Below are positions 7,891-16,115 of a stretch of DNA of 64,000 nucleotides, one piece after another. The translations under genes and the position numbers were made by a program. The notes below the pieces were generated by a model. It was not told the DNA's origin. It was given only the letters and a program-made list of their open reading frames with translations, and did no database searches. The stretch covers positions 3,029,432 to 3,093,431 of the forward strand of contig NZ_KI912613.1 of assembly GCF_000519325.1 (NCBI RefSeq), given 5' to 3'. This DNA is from Patulibacter minatonensis DSM 18081 (GTDB lineage: Bacteria; Actinomycetota; Thermoleophilia; Solirubrobacterales; Solirubrobacteraceae). The stretch's first letter is position 1. Each line of letters begins with the position of its first letter.

Positions 7891-8157
7891 GTGGCGTACG
7901 TCATCGCACAGCCGTGCATCGGCACGAAGGACAACTCGTGCACCGAGGTCTGCCCGGTCGACTGCATCCACCCGACGCCGGACGAGCCCGACTACGACAC
8001 GGTCGAGCAGCTCTACATCGATCCTGAGGAGTGCATCGACTGCGACGCGTGCGTCGAGGCGTGCCCGGTCGACGCGGTGTTCGCCGAGGATCAGATCCCG
8101 GACGAGTGGGCGTCGTTCGTCGACAAGGGCGTGCAGTTCTACGCCTCCCGCGACTGA
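7891..8157 (+). CDS. 7Fe/8Fe bacterial-type ferredoxin
   Basis: An 88-residue ferredoxin starting at GTG 7891, nine bases after the crotonase stop and behind a strong GAGGAGG. Cysteines form two sets: PCIGTKDNSCTEVCPVDCI and ECIDCDACVEACPVDAV. The wide first spacing (Cys-x7-Cys-x3-Cys-Pro) is that of [3Fe-4S]/[4Fe-4S] seven-iron ferredoxins of actinobacteria, and the second set is a classic CxxCxxCxxxCP. It could pass electrons to the P450 at 14754-16007 or to an acyl-CoA-linked oxidoreductase. The family call is secure; the partner is inferred from proximity. Confidence 0.92.
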   Translation: MAYVIAQPCIGTKDNSCTEVCPVDCIHPTPDEPDYDTVEQLYIDPEECIDCDACVEACPVDAVFAEDQIPDEWASFVDKGVQFYASRD

Positions 8158-8169
8158 GGTCGGGCCCGC

Positions 8170-9963
8170 TCAGGCGTAGAGCGCCTCGATCTCGGCCGCG
8201 TACCGGGCGACGATCCCGGGGCGCTTGAGCTTCGCGGTCGGGGTCAGCTCGTCGCCGCCCGGCGCCCAGTCGTGGTCGAGCACGTGCCAGCGCTTGAGCT
8301 GCTCGACCCGCGCCAGTCGTGCGTTCCCGGCCTCGACGGCGGCGTCGATCGCGGCCCGGACGGCCGGGTCGCCGGTGAGCTCCTCGAACGAGCGGTCGCC
8401 CAGACCGTGCTCGTGGGCGAAGCCGGCGACGCCGTCGCGGTCCAGCACGACGAGACCCACGACGTAGGACCGGCGGTCCCCGATCGCGACGACCTGCGAG
8501 ATCAAGGGCTGCCCGCCCTTGATCGCCTGCTCGATGTTCGCGGGCGACATGTTCTTGCCCGACGCGTTGATGATCATCGTCTTCTTGCGGTCGACGATCC
8601 GCAGGTAGCCCTCGTCGTCGAGCGTCCCGACGTCGCCGGTGCGGAACCAGTCGTCCTCGTCGAACGCCTCGGCGGTCCGTTCCGGGTCGCGGAAGTACCC
8701 CGGCGTGATCGCCCCGCCCTTCAGGAGGATCTCGCCGTCGCCGGCCAGGCGGAGCTCGACCCCCGGCAGCGGTGTCCCGACGGTCCCGAAGCGCACGCGA
8801 TCCGGCGGACTGCAGCTGATGATGATCGCCTCCGACGCGCCGTAGAACTCGTTGACCGGCAGACCGATCGCCGCGAGCTCCTCGAGCATGTCCGGCGAGC
8901 TCGGGGCCGTGGCGACGGCGGTGAACCGCGTCCGCTCGAGCCCCGTCAGCGACGCGAGGGGACGGAGGGTCTCGAGGTCCACCGCGTCCTGCGGTCCGCC
9001 GTCGACCGCGTCACCGCGCTGCTCCGCACGGACGACCTCGAGCCGGCGTCCGAGCGCGGCACGCAGCGCGTCCCGGTCCGGTGACTCCGCGACGTGGCGG
9101 TGCACGGCGGCGACGAGCTTCTCGTAGATCCGCGGCACGCCGAAGAACCGGGTCGGGCGGACGGCGTGCAGCGCCGCCCCGAGTCGCGACATGTCCGGCA
9201 GTGCCGTGACCTCGTAGCCGTAGATCAGCGCGGCGTAGAGCCCGAAGATCCGCTCCCCGATGTGGGCCATCGGGAGGTACGACACGGCGCGGTCGTCCTC
9301 GGAGACGGGGAACCGCTGCTCCATCCCGGCCAGGTTGTCAAGCATCGAGCCGTGGCGGAACTCGACGCCCTTGGGCGGACCCGTCGTGCCCGAGGTGTAG
9401 ACGATCGTGCAGAGGTCCTCGCGTGCGGTCCCGGCCACCGCCGCGTCGAGGTCGAAGTCCGCGGCGCAGCGCTCCTCGAGCGCGGCGAGGGACAGCTGGC
9501 CGTCGCGGACAGCCTCGGGCTCGACGACGACCAGCGCCTCGATCGACGGGGTCGCGGCGGCGACCTCCCTGGCGCGATCGACCAGTGCCGCCTCGGTGAT
9601 CAGCACACGCGGTTCGGCGTTCGCCGCGATCTCGACGAGCTGGACGGCGGGGGAGGTCGCGTAGAGCGAGAACGGGACCGCGCCAAGGAGCAGCGCCCCG
9701 ATGTCGCAGACGTAGAAGTCCACGCACGTGGTCAGCAGCATGGCGACGCGATCCCCGCGCCGGACCCCGAGCGCCTCGAGGCCCCCGGCGACGCGCCGGG
9801 AGCGATCGAGCCACGCCTCGAACGTCAACGAGACGTCGCGCTCGAACGCGCGGAGCGCGACCCTGTCCGGCGTGCTCGCGGCGCGCGCGACGAACGCCGC
9901 GGCGATCGACGCGTGCTGGGTCGCGGGCGCCGAGGACGGTGAACGTGGCGCGGCGGGAGTCAT
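8170..9963 (-). CDS. Long-chain-type acyl-CoA synthetase (second paralogue)
   Basis: A 597-residue AMP-forming acyl-CoA synthetase read leftward from ATG 9963. It carries YTSGTTGPPKGVEF, NEFYGASEA, DDWFRTGDVG and VDRKKTMIINASGKNMSPAN, and it shares most motif wording with the synthetase at 5197-6984, so the two are recent paralogues. It converges on the ferredoxin gene with only 12 bases between stops. It is divergent from the SDR gene, and the 20-bp palindrome at 10012-10031 lies between them, about 50 bases upstream of this start. A TTGAAT box five bases ahead of the ATG suggests a leaderless message. Confidence 0.9.
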   Translation of the reverse strand: MTPAAPRSPSSAPATQHASIAAAFVARAASTPDRVALRAFERDVSLTFEAWLDRSRRVAGGLEALGVRRGDRVAMLLTTCVDFYVCDIGALLLGAVPFSLYATSPAVQLVEIAANAEPRVLITEAALVDRAREVAAATPSIEALVVVEPEAVRDGQLSLAALEERCAADFDLDAAVAGTAREDLCTIVYTSGTTGPPKGVEFRHGSMLDNLAGMEQRFPVSEDDRAVSYLPMAHIGERIFGLYAALIYGYEVTALPDMSRLGAALHAVRPTRFFGVPRIYEKLVAAVHRHVAESPDRDALRAALGRRLEVVRAEQRGDAVDGGPQDAVDLETLRPLASLTGLERTRFTAVATAPSSPDMLEELAAIGLPVNEFYGASEAIIISCSPPDRVRFGTVGTPLPGVELRLAGDGEILLKGGAITPGYFRDPERTAEAFDEDDWFRTGDVGTLDDEGYLRIVDRKKTMIINASGKNMSPANIEQAIKGGQPLISQVVAIGDRRSYVVGLVVLDRDGVAGFAHEHGLGDRSFEELTGDPAVRAAIDAAVEAGNARLARVEQLKRWHVLDHDWAPGGDELTPTAKLKRPGIVARYAAEIEALYA

Positions 9964-10011
9964 GGCCCATTCAACCGCACGGCGGCCCGGGAAGGGCGCG
10001 CCGGGCGATTC

Positions 10012-10031
10012 CCATTCGTGATCACGAATGG
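10012..10031. promoter_or_regulatory. 20-bp perfect palindrome, shared operator
   Basis: CCATTCGTGATCACGAATGG is a perfect 20-bp palindrome between the divergent synthetase and SDR genes. It ends about 14 bases before the SDR -10 box (TAGAGT), covering the expected -35 region, and is about 50 bases upstream of the synthetase start. It is probably bound by a dimeric repressor (TetR, GntR or MarR type). Confidence 0.7.
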
Positions 10032-10045
10032 AGCGGCCACGTGCA

Positions 10046-10051
10046 TAGAGT
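10046..10051 (+). promoter_or_regulatory. -10 box TAGAGT deciding the SDR start
   Basis: TAGAGT, five bases, then GTG 10057. This favours 10057 over the in-frame GTG at 10018, which lies inside the palindromic operator. Confidence 0.5.
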
Positions 10052-10056
10052 GGACC

Positions 10057-10854
10057 GTGAGCTCCGGTCCCGGCCCTGTCCCCACCGAACCGGGACCCGG
10101 TAGTGTCGTCCTGCTCGGCGGCTCGGCCGGCGTCGGCCTCGAGGCCGCCTGCCAGTTCGCCGAGCGCGGCGCCACAGGGATCGTCCTGATGGGGCGGAGC
10201 GCCGAGCGCGGCGCGGCGGCGTGCGACACCGTGCGGCGGCGCGCACCGGAGGCCGACGTCTCGTTCGTCGCCGTCGACGCCACCGATCCCGTCGCCGTCG
10301 CGGAGGCCGCCGGCCAGGCGGAGGAGCGCCTCGGTGGCGTGGACGTGCTCGTCACGAGCGTCGGGCCGAGCAAGCCTCCGCGGCTCCTGCACACGATCCC
10401 GCTCGACGACGTCGCGCCGACCCTGGACGGGCTGATCCTCCCGCCGCTCCTGATGATGCAGGCGCTCCTGCCCGCGATGCGCGAACGTCGATCGGGAGCG
10501 ATCGTCAACGTGGCGTCGGACGCGGCGAAGACGGCCACGCCGGGCGAGACCCTGATCGGTGCCTCGATGGCGGCGATCCTTATGTACTCGCGGGCGGCGG
10601 CCCTCGAGGTCAAGCGCGAGGGGGTGCGGATCAACGTCGTCACCCCGTCCCTGATCGCCAACACGCCCGGGGCCGACCTCATCGCCGCGGACCCCTTCTC
10701 CAACCGGATGTTCGAGAAGGCGGCGAAGCTGGCGCACCTGGGCGTCGCCGAGCCGGAGGACCTCGCGGACGCGATCCTGTTCCTGGCCGGGCCGGCGGCG
10801 AAGCGCATCACCGGTCAGGCGTTGAGCGTCAACGGCGGGATCAGCGTCGGATGA
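10057..10854 (+). CDS. Short-chain dehydrogenase-like protein lacking the catalytic Tyr/Lys
   Basis: A 265-residue SDR-fold protein. The nucleotide-binding turn reads VVLLGGSAGVGLEAA (about 15-29) rather than TGxxxGxG, and the usual NNAG is VTSVGP. The conserved Ser remains (IVNVASDAA), but the YxxxK motif is replaced: the segment reads PGETLIGASMAA, with Ile and Met where Tyr and Lys belong. The C-terminus is ordinary SDR (INVVTPSLIANTPG; ITGQALSVNGGISVG). It may bind a CoA ester or nucleotide without classical dehydrogenase chemistry, or use other residues. Its stop overlaps the next crotonase start (ATGA), so the two are coupled. Confidence 0.8.
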   Translation: MSSGPGPVPTEPGPGSVVLLGGSAGVGLEAACQFAERGATGIVLMGRSAERGAAACDTVRRRAPEADVSFVAVDATDPVAVAEAAGQAEERLGGVDVLVTSVGPSKPPRLLHTIPLDDVAPTLDGLILPPLLMMQALLPAMRERRSGAIVNVASDAAKTATPGETLIGASMAAILMYSRAAALEVKREGVRINVVTPSLIANTPGADLIAADPFSNRMFEKAAKLAHLGVAEPEDLADAILFLAGPAAKRITGQALSVNGGISVG

Positions 10855-11639
10855 GCGTCGACCCCCCGGTCCGCTTCGAGCTCGAGGACGGTGTCGGGCA
10901 CGTCGTGCTCGCCCGGCCGGACCGACGCAACGCGGTCGACGTCGAGGCCGCCGTCGCCCTGCGCGACGCCCTCGGCGCGTGCGCCGACACCCCCGGCGTG
11001 CGTGCGGTCCTCATCCGCGCGGAGGGCGAGCACTTCTCCGTCGGTGGGGACCTCGCGTTCCTCGCTCGGGACCCCGATCGCCTCGGCGTGGTGGTCCGCG
11101 AGATCCTGCCGCCGGTGCAGGAGGCGTCGGCGCGGGTCGCGGAGCTCCGCGTGCCGGTGGTCTGTGCGGCCCGGGGCGGCGCCGCCGGCGTCGCGCTCGG
11201 GCTCCTCTGGGGTGCGGACGTCGCGATCGTCGCCGACGACGTGCGGATCGCCACGGGCTTCGCCGCGGTCGGCCTCAGCGGCGACGGCGGCAGCTCCTGG
11301 CACCTTCCGCGGCTGTGCGGCCTCCGCCGCGCCCAGGAACTCCTCATGCAGAACCGCCGCATCGGCGCGGAGGAGGCCGTCGAGTGGGGGCTCGTCTCGC
11401 GCGCCGTACCGGCCGCCGACCTGGAGTCGACGGCCCGCGCCGCAGCGCTCGAGCTCGCCGCGGGGCCCACCGTCGCGCTCGGGCGCATGCGCGCGCTCCT
11501 CCGCTCGGGATCGCCGTCCCTCCGCGAGCACCTGGCGGCGGAGTCCGAGGCGATCCTGGCGTGCGCCGCGACCGACGATCTCCCGGCCGCCATCGTGGCC
11601 TTCTCCGGAGGCCGGGCGCCGGTCTTCACCGGCACCTGA
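10851..11639 (+). CDS. Crotonase-family enoyl-CoA hydratase/isomerase
   Basis: A 262-residue crotonase overlapping the SDR stop by four bases. It has LARPDRRNAVDVEAA near 20, FSVGGDLAFLA near 62 and GAAGVALGLLWGADVAIV near 107. Both hydratase Glu positions are non-acidic (Leu and Ala), while the segment VGLSGDGGSSWHLPRLCG carries an Asp, a pattern found in enoyl-CoA isomerases of the PaaG/ECI type. Shift of a double bond, not hydration, is therefore the better guess. The transcript probably ends at the palindrome at 11656-11675. Confidence 0.8.
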   Translation: MSVDPPVRFELEDGVGHVVLARPDRRNAVDVEAAVALRDALGACADTPGVRAVLIRAEGEHFSVGGDLAFLARDPDRLGVVVREILPPVQEASARVAELRVPVVCAARGGAAGVALGLLWGADVAIVADDVRIATGFAAVGLSGDGGSSWHLPRLCGLRRAQELLMQNRRIGAEEAVEWGLVSRAVPAADLESTARAAALELAAGPTVALGRMRALLRSGSPSLREHLAAESEAILACAATDDLPAAIVAFSGGRAPVFTGT

Positions 11640-11655
11640 GCGGCGCCGGCCGGGT

Positions 11656-11675
11656 GGGATGCGGCGCCGCATCCC
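11656..11675. terminator. Bidirectional palindromic terminator
   Basis: GGGATGCGGCGCCGCATCCC is a perfect 20-bp palindrome between convergent stops at 11639 and 11727, with CCGGCC/GGCCGG extending the arms after a small bulge. There is no T tract, as is common in very GC-rich genomes. Confidence 0.6.
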
Positions 11676-11726
11676 GGCCGGACGCAGCCCGGCGGGAACG
11701 GCGATCGTCCGGCCGGCGGCCGCGAC

Positions 11727-13712
11727 CTACGCGATCGCGCCGGGCAGCCGGACGCCGCCGAGGCGCAGCGCGCCGAGCGCCGAGCGGGCCATCAGCTGAT
11801 CCTCGGGGGCCCCGATGATGTCGAGGCCGGTGAGGGTCCGCACCCGTCCGAAGCGGTGCCGGACCGTGTTCTCGTGGACGCCGCACGTCCGTGCCGTGAC
11901 GCGGATGCTGGATCCGGAGACGAAGAACGTCTCGAGGGTCGCGAGCAGGTCGCGGATCGAGGGATCGTCCTCGAGCAGTGGACCGAGGAGGTCCTCGCCC
12001 AGCGCACGGGCGTCCGCGGCGTCGGTGAGGAGGAGGCGGGCCGGGCCGAGCTCGTAGGTCGTGACGGCGGTGATCGGCCGTCGGTCGTCGTCGACGTCCT
12101 GCAGTGCGGCGACCGAGGCCGCGAGCGACCGGGCCTGGGCCAGGCTCCGGCGCAGGGCGTGCAGGTCGCTGCAGGCGGTCGAGACGCCCACGGTCGCGCC
12201 GGCGGCACCGAGCTCCTCGAGGGTCCGGGCGAGCTCGTCGCGCACGGCGGTGGCACCCGCGGGCCCGTTGACGTCGGGGGGCAGGTCGACGAGCACCGCG
12301 ACCGTCCCGTCCTCGAGCTCGGCGCTGGACGCCGGCCACGGCGCCGATGCGGCCGGGAGCTGCGGGTCGGCGTCCGCGGGCAGGCCCGTGATGACGGCCA
12401 CCACGCGTGTCGCGTCGGCGCGGAACCCGGCACGGGCGGCCATCGCGGCGACGTCGTCCGGTGTGGGCCGCGTGCCGAGGAGCGTGGCGACGAGGAGGGT
12501 CTCGGCGTCGGTCCTGCTGGCCATCGCGCTCGGTGCCCGCCGGTCGGCCGCCTCGATCGCGGTCCCGGCGCGCGCGGCGATCAGGTGGTCGACGTGGCCG
12601 AGCTGCGTCGTGGTCTCGAGCAGGACGAGCTGGCACCGCTCGCCGGGCCGGGGCTCGAGGGGCACGACGACGCACCGGTGGGTCAGACCGCTCGCGAGGT
12701 CCGGCTCCAGGAGCCGCGCGCGTCCGACCGCGTCGTTCCGGACGGTCCGGGCGATGTGGCGTGCGGCCTCGCGCCCGAGGGCGACGACGGATCCCGCGTC
12801 CGGCGGTGCGGCCCGCGCCACGGCCGCGCCGGCGACGCCCAGGATCTCGGCCGGCCGACCGGCGACGTCGGCGATGACCGACAGGATCTCGTCGACGGTC
12901 CCGTCCCGGACCTCGCAGATCCGGTCCTCGGCGACGGCGAGACGGGCGAGCGACGCCCGCTCCCGGGCGAGCTCGTCGCGGCAGGCGGCCAGTTGGAGGA
13001 TGCGCAGGGTCCGGTCCATCCAGCCGCCCACGAGGGTGGCGAACGCGACCACGGCCTCCTGCTGCGCCGGCGTGGGCGTCCGGCGCCGGTCCTCGTCGTC
13101 GAGGAACGCGAGACCGAGGACCCGTCCGTCGTGGAGCATCGGGACGGCCAGGATCGACCGGACCCGGAGGTCGCGCACGGCGCTCCGTGCCGTGCGTGGG
13201 TCGCGCGTGACGTCGGGGACCATCACCGGCCCCCGCGTCCGCAGCACGTCGGCCGTCAGCGTGTCCGACGGGCCGCCCATCGTGAGCCTGCGGAGCGGAC
13301 GGTCGAGCGTCCGAGGGTGCCCGAGACGCCCGCGGAAGCGGCCTGTCCGCCGGTCCACGAGGAAGAGGCTGCACCGGCCGACACCGGCCAGGCGGGCCAT
13401 CGCCGCTGCCGCGGGACGCAGCACCGCGTCGAGCTCGGTCGCGCCCGCGGCGGCCGCGAGGACCTCCCCGAACGCGCGGGCGGCGCGGACGTCCGGCCCG
13501 ACGGGCGGGTGCTGGTCGTCCGCGTCCTCCCGCAGCGCGGGGGCGGAACGGTCGGGCCGCCCGGCCCCGGCCTGCGAGGTCGTCGCGGACGGTCGTCGCG
13601 TCCCGTTGCGGCCGGTTCCTCGCGGACGGCCGCCCTCGAGCGTGCCGGACGGCATGCTCGGCACCGCGTTCCCGCCCGCACCCCGAGGGACCGCGGTGTC
13701 GGGCGTCGCCAT
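11727..13712 (-). CDS. GAF-domain regulator with PucR-type C-terminal HTH
   Basis: A 661-residue regulator. After a disordered first 65 residues, a GAF sensor domain spans about 70-235 (GRCSLFLVDRRTGRFRGRLG; RSILAVPMLHDGRVLGLAFL). A second sensor-like region follows, then the PucR C-terminal helix-turn-helix near 610-650 (TARTCGVHENTVRHRFGRV). Such proteins activate catabolic genes in response to a small ligand. It is the last gene of the leftward P450-kinase-regulator operon, and its ATG overlaps the kinase stop (ATGA). It is therefore a candidate controller of this catabolic island. Confidence 0.85.
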   Translation of the reverse strand: MATPDTAVPRGAGGNAVPSMPSGTLEGGRPRGTGRNGTRRPSATTSQAGAGRPDRSAPALREDADDQHPPVGPDVRAARAFGEVLAAAAGATELDAVLRPAAAAMARLAGVGRCSLFLVDRRTGRFRGRLGHPRTLDRPLRRLTMGGPSDTLTADVLRTRGPVMVPDVTRDPRTARSAVRDLRVRSILAVPMLHDGRVLGLAFLDDEDRRRTPTPAQQEAVVAFATLVGGWMDRTLRILQLAACRDELARERASLARLAVAEDRICEVRDGTVDEILSVIADVAGRPAEILGVAGAAVARAAPPDAGSVVALGREAARHIARTVRNDAVGRARLLEPDLASGLTHRCVVVPLEPRPGERCQLVLLETTTQLGHVDHLIAARAGTAIEAADRRAPSAMASRTDAETLLVATLLGTRPTPDDVAAMAARAGFRADATRVVAVITGLPADADPQLPAASAPWPASSAELEDGTVAVLVDLPPDVNGPAGATAVRDELARTLEELGAAGATVGVSTACSDLHALRRSLAQARSLAASVAALQDVDDDRRPITAVTTYELGPARLLLTDAADARALGEDLLGPLLEDDPSIRDLLATLETFFVSGSSIRVTARTCGVHENTVRHRFGRVRTLTGLDIIGAPEDQLMARSALGALRLGGVRLPGAIA

Positions 13713-14746
13713 CAGCCCGCTGTGCGGCCGGAGAGCGCGGCGCGCCCCGCGTCGGTGAACTCGCGGACCATCGACGGGTCCGCGTAGTACGGGTCGCCGT
13801 CGCCGGTCTCGTACCGGCGGCGTCCGTACTCGAAGAGCACGGCGAGGCGCCACAGGGCGAACGCCCCGTACCAGGGCAGCTGCGAGACGTCGCGACCGGT
13901 CTTCTCGGCGTACCGCGCCGCGAGCTCGTCCGGGGACGGCCACCCGTCCTCCGTCGTGACCATGCAGAGCCGGGTCAGCGGATGCACCGGGGCGCCCGGG
14001 AACGCCCAGGTGCCCACGAGGTAGCCGACGTCGGCCAGCGGATCGCCGATCGTGGCCAGCTCCCAATCGAGGATCGCCGCGACGGGCTGCTCCTCGTCGG
14101 GCCGGACCATGAGGTTGCCGATGCGGTAGTCGCCGTGCACGATCGTCGACGGTCCGCTCTCGGGCATGGTCTCGCGCAGCTCGTTCCCGAGCTCCTCGAG
14201 CCCGTCGGGCTGGACGCCGCCGTCGATGAGCTTCCCGAGCCTCCGGAGTTGACGCTCGAGGTAGCCGTCGGCCTTGCCGTAGCCCTCGAGCCCCTGCGCA
14301 CGCCAGTCGACGGCGTGGAGCGCCGCGAGCCCGTCGATGAGACCGTCGGCGACGTGCTTGCGCGTCTTCGGGTTCGCGTACGGCTCGGGGGTGTCGTCGG
14401 TCAGGACGACGCCGCCGACGTGCTCCATGACGTACATCGGCACGTCCGCGACCTCCGGCACGTCGTCGACGCCCAGGACCTTCGCGACGGGAACCCCGGT
14501 GTCCTCCAGCGCCTGCAGGACGCGGGCCTCGCGGAGCACGTCGTGCGCGCCGGGCGGCAGCGGGGGCGGGGGCGGGCGGCGCACGACGACGCGCCTGGTC
14601 CCGTCGCCGACGAGCAGCGTGATGTTCGAGTGACCGTCACCGATGCGATGCAGGTCCTCGATGGCGCCGTCGAGCAGACCGCGGGCGATCAGCCACTGCG
14701 CGAGCGCCTCCTGGTCCACGTCCGTGTTGGTCGGGGAGGCGCTCAC
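13712..14746 (-). CDS. APH-family phosphotransferase, ACAD10/11 N-domain type
   Basis: A 344-residue protein of the aminoglycoside-phosphotransferase/choline-kinase fold. It has the nucleotide loop GDGHSNITLLVGDG near 37, the Brenner motif HGDYRIGNLM near 205 and ILDWELATIGDPLADVGYL near 226 (metal-binding Asp). This subgroup matches the kinase half of mammalian ACAD10/11 and bacterial proteins beside FadE genes. Known work on levulinate and 4-hydroxy-acid degradation shows such kinases phosphorylate 4-hydroxyacyl-CoA before a dehydrogenase-like partner removes phosphate. Antibiotic resistance is unlikely given the context: it is seven bases from the P450 gene and close to two acyl-CoA dehydrogenases. 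Confidence 0.85.
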   Translation of the reverse strand: MSASPTNTDVDQEALAQWLIARGLLDGAIEDLHRIGDGHSNITLLVGDGTRRVVVRRPPPPPLPPGAHDVLREARVLQALEDTGVPVAKVLGVDDVPEVADVPMYVMEHVGGVVLTDDTPEPYANPKTRKHVADGLIDGLAALHAVDWRAQGLEGYGKADGYLERQLRRLGKLIDGGVQPDGLEELGNELRETMPESGPSTIVHGDYRIGNLMVRPDEEQPVAAILDWELATIGDPLADVGYLVGTWAFPGAPVHPLTRLCMVTTEDGWPSPDELAARYAEKTGRDVSQLPWYGAFALWRLAVLFEYGRRRYETGDGDPYYADPSMVREFTDAGRAALSGRTAG

Positions 14747-14753
14747 GAGGACC

Positions 14754-16007
14754 TCAGACCGTCCAGGTGGCCGGCAGGTGGCGCATGTTGTTGAAGAGGT
14801 TCGAGAACCCCTCCATCGGCTCCTGCAGCTCGAAGTCGGGCAGCTGCGTGTAGACCTCGCGCAGCGCGCACTTCAGGAGCTGGCGGCCCAGGGCGTTGCC
14901 GAGGCAGAAGTGCAGGCCGCCGCCGCCGAAGGCGAGGTGCTTGTTCGGCTTGCGGGAGAGGTCGAGCGTGAACGGGTCCTCGAAGACGCCGTCGTCGTAG
15001 TTCGCCGACTCGTACCAGAGCACGACCTTGTCGCCGGCCTTGATGTCGGCCCCGCCGAGCGTGTAGTCCTCGAGCGCCGTGCGGCGGAAGTGGATGATCG
15101 GCGGGCGCCAGCGGAGGAGCTCCTCGACGGCGTTGTCGATGCGGCCCTCGAAGTCCTCGAGCAGCCACGCCTTCTGCTCGGGGTGGCGCTGCAGCTCCAG
15201 CAGGGAGTGGGCGATCGCGTGGCCGGTCGTGTCGTTCGACGCGCCGGAGAGCATCACGAAGAACGACGCGATGTCGGCGTCGGTCATCTTCTCGCCCTCG
15301 AACTCCGTCTGCGTCAGCCACGTGACGACGTCGTCGCCCGGCTCGGTGCGGCGCAGGGCGGCGAGCTCCATGGCGACGGCGCCGAGCGTCTGCGCGGCGA
15401 AGCCGAAGACCTCGATCGGGGCCATCGTCTCGGTGTACTCGGGGTCGTTCCACGAGCCGAGCATGTCCGCGGCGTGGACGGTCTTGTCGCGCATCGCGTC
15501 GTCGGTCACGCCGACGTAGTGCGCGAAGATCAGGCCCGGGAGGACCTTCGCCAGCTGCGGCACCATGTCCGCCTTGCCGTCCGGCTTGATGCCGGCGACG
15601 ACGTCGTGGGCGTGCTGGCGGATCCAGCCCTCGATCTTCTTGATGCGCGCCGGGCTGAACGCGGACTGCACGATGCCGCGCAGCTCGGTGTGGCGGGGCG
15701 GGTCCTCGACGAGGAAGGACAGGGCGCCCTTGATGACCTCGACGGGCATGTCCTCCATGAACACGCCCTTGCCCGACTGGAAGTTCTTGCTGCGCGACGC
15801 CTCGACCACGTCGGCGTGGCGGGTGATGGCCCAGAAGCCGGCGAGGTTGGCCTCGGGCGGCAGCAGGAGGGACTCCGCCGGCGGGTGCCAGGAGACGGGG
15901 TCGTTCTCGCGCAGCCACTTGAACGCGGCGAGGCGCTCGTCACGCGAGCGCTCCCAGAACGCGAAGGTCTCGATGTCGGTGGGGACGGGGCTCTCGGCGG
16001 TACTCAT
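14754..16007 (-). CDS. Cytochrome P450
   Basis: A 417-residue soluble bacterial P450. The I-helix reads LSGASNDTTGH (near 250), the ExxR pair is in EELLRWRPP (E296, R299), and the haem loop is FGGGGLHFCLGNALG with Cys about 368. The C-terminus (NNMRHLPATW) resembles the CYP124/125/142 group that oxidises terpenoid and steroid side chains, but that subgroup call is tentative. It needs ferredoxin and reductase; the seven-iron ferredoxin at 7891 is a candidate. ATG 16007 follows AGGAG. It leads a leftward operon with the kinase and GAF-PucR regulator and is divergent from the F420-type oxidoreductase. Confidence 0.93.
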   Translation of the reverse strand: MSTAESPVPTDIETFAFWERSRDERLAAFKWLRENDPVSWHPPAESLLLPPEANLAGFWAITRHADVVEASRSKNFQSGKGVFMEDMPVEVIKGALSFLVEDPPRHTELRGIVQSAFSPARIKKIEGWIRQHAHDVVAGIKPDGKADMVPQLAKVLPGLIFAHYVGVTDDAMRDKTVHAADMLGSWNDPEYTETMAPIEVFGFAAQTLGAVAMELAALRRTEPGDDVVTWLTQTEFEGEKMTDADIASFFVMLSGASNDTTGHAIAHSLLELQRHPEQKAWLLEDFEGRIDNAVEELLRWRPPIIHFRRTALEDYTLGGADIKAGDKVVLWYESANYDDGVFEDPFTLDLSRKPNKHLAFGGGGLHFCLGNALGRQLLKCALREVYTQLPDFELQEPMEGFSNLFNNMRHLPATWTV

Positions 16008-16103
16008 CTCGGACTCCTGGATCAGGGCGATGGCCCTATTAAGCCCGCTGGAGCGACCGACGGTGATCACAAAGAGGCATCGGCCTCGGAATCCGCGGCG
16101 TCC

Positions 16104-16109
16104 TAGGCT
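16104..16109 (+). promoter_or_regulatory. -10 box TAGGCT, leaderless start
   Basis: TAGGCT, six bases, then GTG 16116. The P450 gene reads the other way from the same 108-base gap. Confidence 0.5.
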
Positions 16110-16115
16110 TGCCCT

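Noticed and set aside
10018-10056. Earlier GTG start for the SDR-like gene
   Set aside because: It lies inside the 20-bp palindrome and upstream of the TAGAGT box, and adds no conserved residues.
13712-14746. Antibiotic-resistance aminoglycoside phosphotransferase
   Set aside because: The fold is shared, but sequence flavour and neighbours (P450, acyl-CoA dehydrogenases) fit the ACAD10/11-type kinase group.
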